From positions 29,812 through 52,553 of the forward strand of contig CAJURH010000017.1 of the NCBI GenBank assembly GCA_910588775.1: 22,742 bases of DNA, in the 5' to 3' direction. Below the pieces are notes generated by a model. That model was given only the letters and a program-made list of their open reading frames with translations, ran no database searches and had not been told where the DNA came from. A program made the position numbers and the translations under genes. This document shows, piece after piece, positions 16,139 to 22,643 of the stretch (the stretch's first letter is position 1; each line of letters begins with the position of its first letter). Source of the DNA: an uncultured Lachnospiraceae bacterium (GTDB taxonomy: Bacteria; Bacillota; Clostridia; Lachnospirales; Lachnospiraceae).

Positions 16139-16779
16139 TCGTAAATGAACGGATGGCCGCGTACATGCATTCCCTGGAACCGGGGTATCCGGACTATTTA
16201 GAACAGATTGAGCGAGAGGCGCGGGAGGCGTTCATACCGATTATTCGCAAAGACACCCAGAGTTTTCTGCGCACTGCTTTGACTATGAAACAGCCCCACA
16301 GCATCTTGGAACTGGGGACTGCTGTGGGGTTTTCCGCTCTTTTCATGTGTGAATATGGGCCGAGGGATTGTCAGATAACAACTATTGAAAATTATCCGCC
16401 ACGGATAGCTGTGGCCAGAGAGAATTTCCACAAATACGGCCGGGATAGGCAGATTCGCCTGTTGGAAGGGGATGCGGGAGAGGCGCTCTCCCGGCTTTCG
16501 GGCGTTTATGAGTGGATTTTTGTGGATGCGGCGAAAGGGCAGTATATTCATTGGTTGCCGGATATGATGCGATTGCTGGCGCCAGGCGGGACGCTTCTCT
16601 CCGACAATGTTCTTCAGGAGGGAGAGATTGCAGAGTCTCGTTTCCTGGTGGAACGCAGAAACCGCACCATTCATAAGCGGATGCGGGACTATCTGTATGC
16701 GCTGACCCACCACGAGAAGTTGCACACTTGCATACTGCCTCTGGGAGACGGATTGGCCATGAGTGTGAAAAAGCCGTGA
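16132..16779 (+). CDS. trmR: TrmR-like tRNA 5-hydroxyuridine methyltransferase (O-methyltransferase, YrrM family)
   Basis: This 215-aa class I SAM O-methyltransferase has motif I ILELGTAVGFSALFM, ITTIENYP (motif II acidic residue) and WIFVDAAKGQY with the metal-binding Asp region typical of the COMT-like family. By similarity and position next to a U32 protein it corresponds to B. subtilis YrrM/TrmR, which methylates ho5U34 to mo5U34 in tRNA. The start is TTG 16132, overlapping the MltG-like gene by seven bases, with AGGA six bases upstream. ATG codons further on would remove the conserved N terminus. Alternative function: a small-molecule (catechol-like) O-methyltransferase, less likely in this context. 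Confidence 0.85.
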   Translation: MVIVNERMAAYMHSLEPGYPDYLEQIEREAREAFIPIIRKDTQSFLRTALTMKQPHSILELGTAVGFSALFMCEYGPRDCQITTIENYPPRIAVARENFHKYGRDRQIRLLEGDAGEALSRLSGVYEWIFVDAAKGQYIHWLPDMMRLLAPGGTLLSDNVLQEGEIAESRFLVERRNRTIHKRMRDYLYALTHHEKLHTCILPLGDGLAMSVKKP

Positions 16780-16793
16780 GGATGGAGGAAGAT

Positions 16794-18032
16794 TTGAGAG
16801 AGATCAGAAGAAAGAAACCAGAGCTTCTCATACCTGCCAATAATCTGGAATCGCTGAAGATTGCAGTGATTTATGGGGCGGACGCGGTATACGTGGGCGG
16901 CGAAGCCTATGGCCTGCGGGCGAAGGCGCGAAATCTTTCCATGGACGACTTGCGGGAAGGCATTTCCTTTGCTCACAAGTATGGGGTGAAAGTATATGTG
17001 ACGGCGAATATCCTGGCGCATAATCAGGACTTGGAGGGCGTGCGCGCGTATTTTCAGGAACTGAAGGAAATTCAACCGGACGCGCTGATTATATCGGACC
17101 CGGGCATTTATGACATTGCTTGTGAAATATGTCCGAAAATTGAGCGGCATATCAGTACCCAGGCCAATAACACCAATTACGGCACATATTTGTTCTGGCA
17201 CAGGATGGGCGCAAAAAGGGTGGTGTCCGCTAGAGAGCTGTCGTTGGAGGAAATCCGGGAGATACGCGGTAAGATTCCGGCGGACATGGAGATTGAGAGT
17301 TTTATCCATGGAGCCATGTGCATATCCTATTCTGGGCGGTGCCTGCTGAGCAACTATTTTACCGGGCGGGACGCGAACCAGGGGGCTTGTACCCATCCGT
17401 GCCGCTGGAAATATGCGGTGGTGGAGGAGCAGAGACCAGGGGAATATCTTCCCGTATATGAAAATGACCGGGGGACATATCTGTTCAATTCCAAAGATCT
17501 GTGCATGATTGAGCATATGGATGATTTGCTGGAAGCAGGTATTGACAGTCTGAAAGTGGAAGGCCGGATGCGGGCGGCCCTTTATGTGGCCACGGCGGCC
17601 AGGACTTACCGGAAAGCCATTGATGACTGTATGGAGAGTGTGGAAAAGTACCAGGCGAATATGGACTGGTATCGGGAGCAGATTGCCTGCTGTACGTATC
17701 GTCAGTTTACCACGGGGTTTTTCTATGGCAAACCGGACGAACATACGCAAATATATGAGGATAATACCTATGCCAAGGGGTACACATATTTGGGTTATGT
17801 GGAGAGTGTGGACAGCCAGGGCCGGGGCCGGATCACCCAGAAAAATAAATTTTCTGTGGGGGACGCCATAGAAATTATGAAGCCGGATGGCTCCAACCGG
17901 AGCGCAGTGGTGCAGGAATTGCTGGATGAAGAAGGCAATCGGCGGGAAAGCGCGCCTCACTCCCGTGAAATATTATATGTACGGCTGGATGAGGATTTGG
18001 ATCCATACGATATCTTACGTAGGGAGGAATAG
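16794..18032 (+). CDS. trhP: TrhP-like U32-family protein, tRNA U34 hydroxylation
   Basis: The U32 'peptidase' family includes TrhP (YegQ, YrrN/YrrO), which makes ho5U34 in tRNA using prephenate and an Fe-S cluster. The protein is about 412 aa. It opens with PELLIPANNLESLKIAV, contains the U32 signature around ESFIHGAMCISYSGRCLLS, and has four cysteines (176, 183, 199, 203; C-x6-C-x15-C-x3-C) suited to a 4Fe-4S cluster. Placement after trmR gives consecutive steps of one pathway. The start is uncertain: TTG 16794 has GGAGGAA five bases upstream, while GTG 16776 and ATG 16782 are in frame but lack good spacing. Its last 18 bases overlap the 3' end of sigK on the other strand. Confidence 0.9.
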   Translation: MREIRRKKPELLIPANNLESLKIAVIYGADAVYVGGEAYGLRAKARNLSMDDLREGISFAHKYGVKVYVTANILAHNQDLEGVRAYFQELKEIQPDALIISDPGIYDIACEICPKIERHISTQANNTNYGTYLFWHRMGAKRVVSARELSLEEIREIRGKIPADMEIESFIHGAMCISYSGRCLLSNYFTGRDANQGACTHPCRWKYAVVEEQRPGEYLPVYENDRGTYLFNSKDLCMIEHMDDLLEAGIDSLKVEGRMRAALYVATAARTYRKAIDDCMESVEKYQANMDWYREQIACCTYRQFTTGFFYGKPDEHTQIYEDNTYAKGYTYLGYVESVDSQGRGRITQKNKFSVGDAIEIMKPDGSNRSAVVQELLDEEGNRRESAPHSREILYVRLDEDLDPYDILRREE

Positions 18033-18641
18033 CTGGCGTAATTTTGTAAGCGCGTTTTTTTCAATGCGAGAGACGTACGAGCGGCTGATTCCCAGCTTTT
18101 GGGCTATTTCTCTCTGCGTAAGTTCGTCTTCTCCATACAGGCCGTACCGATATTTAATCACTTCAAATTCCTTGGGGTTTAAGGCATCGGAGATTAGATT
18201 TGAGAGTTTTTTTATCTGTTCTTTTTGTGTATATTGTTCAACCACATCTACAGGAGGGCTTTCCATAATGTCCAGAAGGCTGATTTCATTTCCCTCCTTG
18301 TCAGTGCCGATAGGCTCATATAAAGACACTTCCCGTGAATATTTTTTCTTTGCCCGCAGAAACATGAGAAGTTCGTTATCTATGCAGCGGGCGGCATAGG
18401 TGCTCAAACGTGTCTGTTTATCCAAGCTAAAAGTGGAAACGGCCTTGATTAGGCCGATGGTTCCAATGGAAATCAGGTCATCTAAATCTTCGCCCAGTCC
18501 CTGGTATTTTTTGGCGATATGCGCCACCAGGCGCAGGTTTCTTTCCACCAGTACATCTTTTGCTTGTTGATTCCCCGACCGGTATTCTTCCAGATATTGC
18601 TTTTCTTCTTCTACCGTTAGGGGCTTTTGAAAAGTTTTCAA
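18015..18641 (-). CDS. sigK: Sporulation sigma factor sigma-K
   Basis: This is an RNA polymerase sigma-70-family factor for late mother-cell sporulation genes. The product is about 208 aa, starting KTFQKPLTVEEEKQYLEEY. Region 2 includes ERNLRLVAHIAKKYQ and DLISIGTIGLIKAV with TYAARCIDNELLM, then SLYEPIGTDKEGNEISLLD, and a region 4 helix-turn-helix with TQREIAQKLGISRSYVS. These match SigK closely. I chose TTG 18641 because AAAGAGGTG lies just upstream; a GTG at 18707 would add 22 polar residues without a ribosome site. No hydrophobic pro-sequence and no skin-type interruption is seen. It is convergent with trhP and overlaps it by 18 bases, with no terminator between. Confidence 0.93.
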   Translation of the reverse strand: MKTFQKPLTVEEEKQYLEEYRSGNQQAKDVLVERNLRLVAHIAKKYQGLGEDLDDLISIGTIGLIKAVSTFSLDKQTRLSTYAARCIDNELLMFLRAKKKYSREVSLYEPIGTDKEGNEISLLDIMESPPVDVVEQYTQKEQIKKLSNLISDALNPKEFEVIKYRYGLYGEDELTQREIAQKLGISRSYVSRIEKNALTKLRQLFLPT

Positions 18642-18725
18642 AAATTGCACCTCTTTGGGGATTTCTTTATAGTTTATGTGGGGGGATGTGCGTTCGTGCT
18701 TTTCCACCAGATAGAAAGATAAAAA

Positions 18726-19102
18726 GTGGCGGTGAAACGCCTGTACAGGGAAATTGGAAAAAAGCCGGTGGTAAGAATGATGGTCATAAAACTGGCGAAA
18801 GAACTAGAAAAGGAAGACGACCAGAAGTTTGTGCTGTCGGGGCTATTGGTGGTGACAAATAAATTCATCAGTAAAGGAAACGCGGAATGCATATGGAGGG
18901 AAGTGGCTATGACGAGAGTGGGGAGAATAATATTTGAAGGGGGAATGGAAGAGGTAGAGGGGTAAGAGGAGAAACGGGGAGAGAAGAGGAACGAACAATT
19001 ACGGTGATAAATTTATTGAGATTGCTAATCCCAGAGGAACGGATTACTGGATATGTATTCACAGGAGAATTTAGAAGCGGCGAAAGGGAATTGCCCGAAT
19101 AA
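18726..19102 (+). pseudogene. C-terminal remnant of an Rpn/PD-(D/E)XK-type nuclease-transposase protein
   Basis: The frame from 18726 reads KLAKELEKEDDQKFVLSG, LLVVTNKFISKGNAECI and MTRVGRIIFEGGMEE, then stops at TAA 18963-18965. This resembles the C-terminal helical part of Rpn (COG5464) proteins common in Lachnospiraceae, whose catalytic N-terminal part is absent here. A second frame continues from about 18962 to TAA 19100-19102 with GREEERT and INLLRLLIPEERITGY, similar to the usual tail of these proteins. This suggests a one-base shift near the G-run at 18957-18962. There is no ribosome site before the GTG at 18726 and a stop lies just upstream. Family assignment is from memory of the tail pattern, hence moderate confidence. 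Confidence 0.55.
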
Positions 19103-19111
19103 AAGATGGGA

Positions 19112-19146
19112 AAAAGCCTGCGGGTTTTGTTCCGTCAGGCTTTTTG
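19112..19146 (+). terminator. Intrinsic terminator, possibly bidirectional
   Basis: A 9-bp stem AAAAGCCTG/CAGGCTTTT, with inner CGG/CCG pairing possible, is followed by a short U-tract on the + strand; the minus strand also ends in TTTTT. It lies after the Rpn-like remnant. Confidence 0.82.
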
Positions 19147-19382
19147 TCATAATTTGGAATAAGTTTATAGCAAAATAGTTGCGTTGCTATATAGCGAGTA
19201 GTGTAAGTATTAATAAATTATAGTTGATATCATTGCACCGTTGTATGTATCGGTTGTTTTTAATGAGTGTAGTTAATTTAGCGATTTGGTAACCATTGTT
19301 TCATGTATTCAATTTATATGAAAATAAATTGGAATGCGAATATGTTTAAAAAATTAAAGAGTAGAACAGTAAGTTTTAATCT
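19147..19382. other. AT-rich non-coding spacer
   Basis: No convincing reading frame on either strand. It separates the + strand remnant from the minus-strand two-gene unit and contains only the weak terminator candidate at 19348-19387. Confidence 0.6.
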
Positions 19383-19387
19383 TTAAT
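19348..19387 (-). terminator. Weak terminator candidate for the minus-strand two-gene unit
   Basis: On the minus strand, ATTAAAGA pairs with TCTTTAAT across a 19-base loop and runs into a T-tract. The stem is all A-T rich except one pair and overlaps the stop codon, so it may be weak. Confidence 0.4.
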
Positions 19388-19874
19388 TAACGTACAATCT
19401 TTTTGTAAGGGTAGAAACGCTTTCGCCCTCACTACCGATAATTGCAATATGACTGCCGCGTAAACGATACCATTGTTTACCTGGCACAATTAGTTCCAAA
19501 CCTTTCCAAAAAAAACTATCGTTTTCTTTTGTAAATTGCCATTGTCGATAACTTTCGAAATATTCTCCGTCAGAGCTCTTTTCTAAAGATAAACTAAGTC
19601 CCAATTTGTCACAAACCTTGTGAGCGGCCACATCACCGGTAATTCGAATTTTCATAATGTCAATTCTTGTTAATGTTATTGTCCCATAATTTAAGAAATT
19701 GCCTCTTGTCAAAACAGTTTTTTTGTCTGTGACCTCTGCGACATCATCATAAATAGAAGTGTTATTGGCTGCGGCGCCATATACTAATGTATTTGGTAAA
19801 AATATTGTGGTCGCCATTATAAATGTAAAGCAGATTAACGTCAGTTTTTTATGCATTTTATGATGTAGTTCCAT
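19383..19874 (-). CDS. Small secreted protein, DUF6147-like
   Basis: The product is about 163 aa. The N terminus has basic residues (HHKMHKK) and a hydrophobic stretch (LTLICFTFIMATTIFLP) ending in VYGAAA, a good signal peptide. The mature part is beta-rich: RGNFLNYGTITLTRI, KIRITGDVAAHKVCDKLGLSLSLE and WYRLRGSHIAI. This resembles small secreted Lachnospiraceae proteins classed as DUF6147, of unknown function. I chose ATG 19874 because GAGAGGGG stands seven bases upstream; ATG 19892 in the same frame lies closer to a weaker AGGTGG. It lies 67 bases after the membrane protein gene on the same strand and is probably cotranscribed. The family match is from recalled pattern and should be treated as likely, not proven. 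Confidence 0.6.
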   Translation of the reverse strand: MELHHKMHKKLTLICFTFIMATTIFLPNTLVYGAAANNTSIYDDVAEVTDKKTVLTRGNFLNYGTITLTRIDIMKIRITGDVAAHKVCDKLGLSLSLEKSSDGEYFESYRQWQFTKENDSFFWKGLELIVPGKQWYRLRGSHIAIIGSEGESVSTLTKRLYVN

Positions 19875-19941
19875 TCGTATTCCCCTCTCCATTCCACCTA
19901 CACTACATAAAAAATACGATTGAGAATTAAAAGTATAACGT

Positions 19942-20709
19942 TTAAAAATAAGTATATTTTAAAATTTTGATGAACTCTTTTTCTGTAACGTTTCCGCTAA
20001 GTTTATAATACCCTTTTTTATATTTCCATTGAGAAGAAAAAAAGGTTTCTTTATTTTCAGAAATCGTTATTTTTTGTATGGGAACAGAAAGAGTTCCATG
20101 CATTATATTTATATTTTTTATTGGTTTTTCCTGAGTAGTTTCAGTGTTGACATCTATTTTATTTTCATGAGCCAAGTGTAAGGTTATGATCGTATCTTCA
20201 CATTCGTATTCAATAATTGCCGTGGCATTGTCATGATCGATATTATATTTAAATCCTGTTTGTTTACCCGGTCTAAATATGAGGGTTGGCACAGGGATAT
20301 CAAGTTCCTTTTGGATTTCCTGGCAGGCAACAAGTTCCTTCTCTTGCTCATCGTTCGATTCATCGCCAGTGATATATTCAAATGCATTTTTCAAATGTGC
20401 CCGAGCTGCTTCACTGGTCATGCTTACCGTAAATGTTGTGATCAGTAGCATAGTGAGAATACACGTCCATTTTTGCATTTGATGTAGTTTTGCCCTTCTT
20501 TGCATCTGCTTTTCTATATCCATCTTCTTCTTGAGTTCTTCCTGCTCGAGAATTTGCATTTGAATACGATGGTATAAAATTTTGCTGTTTATTTTATCAG
20601 GGTCAAAAGAGCCGTCTTTACTGAGATTATCTTCAATTCTCTGCGTATTACGCTCGTATTCATTCCTTATCCAATTATCCATTTTGCTAAGGTCCTGTTT
20701 TTTTCCCAT
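19942..20709 (-). CDS. Membrane-anchored anti-sigma-like protein with DUF4367-type outer domain
   Basis: The product is about 255 aa. Residues 1-80 are charged and helical (MDNWIRNEYERN ... QMQRRAKLHQMQK), one transmembrane segment follows (about 82-100, CILTMLLITTFTVSMTS), then an outer domain of about 150 residues. The outer part contains DIPVPTLIFRPGKQTGFKY and ends YKLSGNVTEKEFIKILKYTYF, which resembles DUF4367 domains found on Clostridia anti-sigma-like proteins. No zinc-binding HxxxCxxC anti-sigma motif is present, and no ECF sigma factor gene lies beside it. The ATG has only a weak ribosome site. A promoter candidate lies about 80 bases upstream. It may sense an envelope state and act with the secreted protein downstream; this is inference. 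Confidence 0.65.
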   Translation of the reverse strand: MGKKQDLSKMDNWIRNEYERNTQRIEDNLSKDGSFDPDKINSKILYHRIQMQILEQEELKKKMDIEKQMQRRAKLHQMQKWTCILTMLLITTFTVSMTSEAARAHLKNAFEYITGDESNDEQEKELVACQEIQKELDIPVPTLIFRPGKQTGFKYNIDHDNATAIIEYECEDTIITLHLAHENKIDVNTETTQEKPIKNINIMHGTLSVPIQKITISENKETFFSSQWKYKKGYYKLSGNVTEKEFIKILKYTYF

Positions 20710-20788
20710 AAGAATTCCAATCTTTTTTAAAATTTATATTTGTGAAAACATAAGCCATGAGAGTCGGAGTGTGTTTTAAAACTTTTTA

Positions 20789-20818
20789 ATTATAAAACAT
20801 ATGCAACAATTTGTTCAA
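20789..20818 (-). promoter_or_regulatory. Sigma-A-type promoter candidate for the minus-strand two-gene unit
   Basis: On the minus strand, TTGAAC (20818-20813) and TATAAT (20794-20789) are separated by 18 bases and lie about 80 bases before the DUF4367-type gene. Confidence 0.6.
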
Positions 20819-21275
20819 AATAGGACATGCGGGAGAATTTTTTAAAAACACATTCCAGAGCGTCGGTTTTAGATAAACTAATTATAACATCTCTTATGAT
20901 TCGAACACAACCACTAATGTTGTTTTTTTATAATTTAATGTGTGAATGTTTATTGTATGTTTATAAAAGGTTAAGAGAATATTTCTATTATTATGGAAGA
21001 AACTATGGTATAATGCTTTTATTCTAAATACGCATTTTTTGTTCAAAAAAGCATTCGCTTGATTATTTCATATTTTTAAGTCTTGAGTGGGTTTGAAAAC
21101 GGGTTCGTGTCATCGGCATGTTTTGCTTTGTGGCACATTGAGGGCAGCCTATATATATTTGTCCCACATGTAATCAGCGTAGTCCGCTATATCATTTCCT
21201 GATGGGTACAAATTGTGATATCCGATTGAATATAGAGCTGTTCCCAAACACATTTTAGAATAATGGAGGTTTGTT
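20819..21275. other. AT-rich intergenic stretch upstream of comM
   Basis: No credible gene is visible. A 66-codon frame at 20827-21027 has no ribosome site and a composition like translated AT-rich spacer. Apart from the extended -10 element at 21006-21014 and the comM ribosome site (GGAGG just before 21276) I see no structure. Confidence 0.55.
21006..21014 (+). promoter_or_regulatory. Extended -10 promoter element
   Basis: TGGTATAAT is a perfect extended -10 (TGnTATAAT). The matching -35 position carries only TATTAT. It points towards comM, 262 bases away, and could give a long 5' leader. Confidence 0.45.
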
Positions 21276-22481
21276 ATGTTTAGCAGCGTATACTCTGCTG
21301 CCATTTGGGGGCTGGAAGCAGTTCCGGTTCAGGTGGAAGCGGATGTAAGTGACGGTCTTCCCATGTTTTCCATGGTGGGCTATGTGAATTCTCAAGTAAA
21401 AGAAACGCAGGATCGGGTGCGCACGGCATTGCACAATAAAAAGATGGGGCTTCCAGCCAAACGAATAACAGTGAACTTGGCGCCAGGGGATATGCGCAAA
21501 GAAGGAACTAGGTATGATTTACCCGTTGCCCTGTCTATATTGACTGCCTTGGGCAAGATTTCCGAAGAAAGTCTCAGAGGCGTTATGGTTGTGGGGGAGT
21601 TGGGATTGGATGGAAAGGTGAAAGGGGTATGGGGGATTTTGCCCATAGTACATAAAGCCCAGGAATCCGGTTTTCACACATGTATGATTCCCTGGGAGAA
21701 TGAAAAGGAAGGGAAATTGATTGAGGGCATTCAGGTGGTAGGCGTGAAGGATTTGCAGGAGGCCATTCACTGGTTTCTGAAGGGGCGCACAGAAAACCAA
21801 GCTACCCTCCAGGGCGGATGGCCGGATATGGATTTCCAGGCAGAGGTTGGAAAACTGGATTTCCAGGACATCCGTGGACAGGAAGGGGCAGTGCGCGCCA
21901 CATTGATTGCGGCGGCTGGGAAGCACAACCTGCTTTATATTGGAAGTCCAGGTTCTGGAAAATCAATGTTGGCCAGACGTATACCAGGCATTCTGCCTGC
22001 GATGACTAGAGAGGAGAGTTTGGAAATCACAGAGATTTATAGTATAGCAGGGATGCTGCCAAAGGAACAGCCGGTTGTTTTTCAGCGGCCCTTTCGCAGC
22101 CCGCATCATACAATATCTCCTCAGGCTTTAGCGGGCGGAGGCCATAGTCCCCGTCCTGGGGAAATTACGCTGGCCCATAAAGGGGTTCTGTTTATGGATG
22201 AATTCCCGGAGTTTTCTAGAAGAAGTCTGGAGATATTGCGGCAGCCGCTGGAAGAAGGGCGTATCCATATATCCAGGGTGCAAGGCGCATATACATTTCC
22301 GGCAGAATGTATGTTGGTGGCGGCTATGAACATCGCAACACCGAAATTGATACAATGCAAAATTGCTGAAATGCCTGAAAATAAGCCTTTTCACGGATTC
22401 CGCCATTTTGTTTTTTCGGTTTTTGAGCCTTTTTTCCGTTTCGGAAGCTGTTTCGCCCTCCGATTTTGCACCTCCTTTTAA
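21276..22481 (+). pseudogene. comM: ComM/YifB Mg-chelatase-like AAA+ ATPase, interrupted
   Basis: ComM-type helicases promote branch migration during integration of transforming DNA. The start ATG follows GGAGGTTTGTT. The N-terminal Lon-protease-like ChlI domain is intact (MFSSVYSAAIWGLEA ... LPVALSILTALGKIS), as is the AAA+ core with Walker A GSPGSGKS at 223-230 and Walker B VLFMDE with Asp308/Glu309. The RSPHHTIS and GGGHSPRPGEITLAHKGVLF segments are normal. After FPAECMLVAAMN (Asn352, base 22331) the family sequence PCPCGYY is not found. The frame instead reads 49 unrelated residues to TGA near 22479-22481. The zinc-like Cys motif, sensor region and C-terminal domain (roughly 150 residues) are missing, so the product is presumably inactive. 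The C-terminal half may lie beyond the window if an element is inserted. Confidence 0.88.
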
Positions 22482-22505
22482 CGATAGCAGGCAATCGTTA
22501 AAAGG
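22474..22505. repeat. Perfect 12-bp inverted repeat with 8-base loop
   Basis: CCTTTTAACGAT (22474-22485) and ATCGTTAAAAGG (22494-22505) are exact reverse complements around AGCAGGCA. Read on the minus strand, the second arm runs straight into AGGTG, so the arm contains part of an AAAAGGAGGTG ribosome-site-like sequence. Confidence 0.9.
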
Positions 22506-22539
22506 TTTAAATGGGGCAGAGTCTTGTGCAGGAAGCGAT

Positions 22540-22569
22540 AAAAAATATCTAACAGCCGCCCAGGCGGCT
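22540..22569 (-). terminator. Terminator-like hairpin on the minus strand
   Basis: AGCCGCC/GGCGGCT pair perfectly (22554-22569, two-base or four-base loop). On the minus strand the hairpin is followed by GTTAGATA and a run of six T. It lies 75 bases after the stop of the partial minus-strand frame at 22644. Confidence 0.6.
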
Positions 22570-22643
22570 ATTTCCAAATAATGCCATAGGATTTTTGGTA
22601 CTAACAGGCGAAAGTATTGAAGAATGGCTTAAAATCAAGGTTT

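Noticed and set aside
16689..17960. Long minus-strand open frame opposite trhP (over 400 codons)
   Set aside because: It mirrors a clearly conserved U32 gene; the Arg/His/Pro/Phe-rich translation is typical of an antisense shadow.
18642..18720. Sigma-E-type promoter for sigK (CATAAACT-like -10 near 18670)
   Set aside because: No matching -35 element at the required distance could be found.
18560..18862. 100-codon + strand frame across the sigK start region
   Set aside because: It lies antisense to sigK and then runs in a different frame from the Rpn-like remnant; no motif and no convincing ribosome site.
20827..21027. 66-codon open frame in the spacer before comM
   Set aside because: No ribosome binding site, composition of translated AT-rich spacer, and no recognisable motif.
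22128..22577. 149-codon minus-strand frame crossing the comM junction
   Set aside because: Its second half is antisense to comM and its first half lacks a supported start codon; at most the first part is a fragment of foreign coding sequence.
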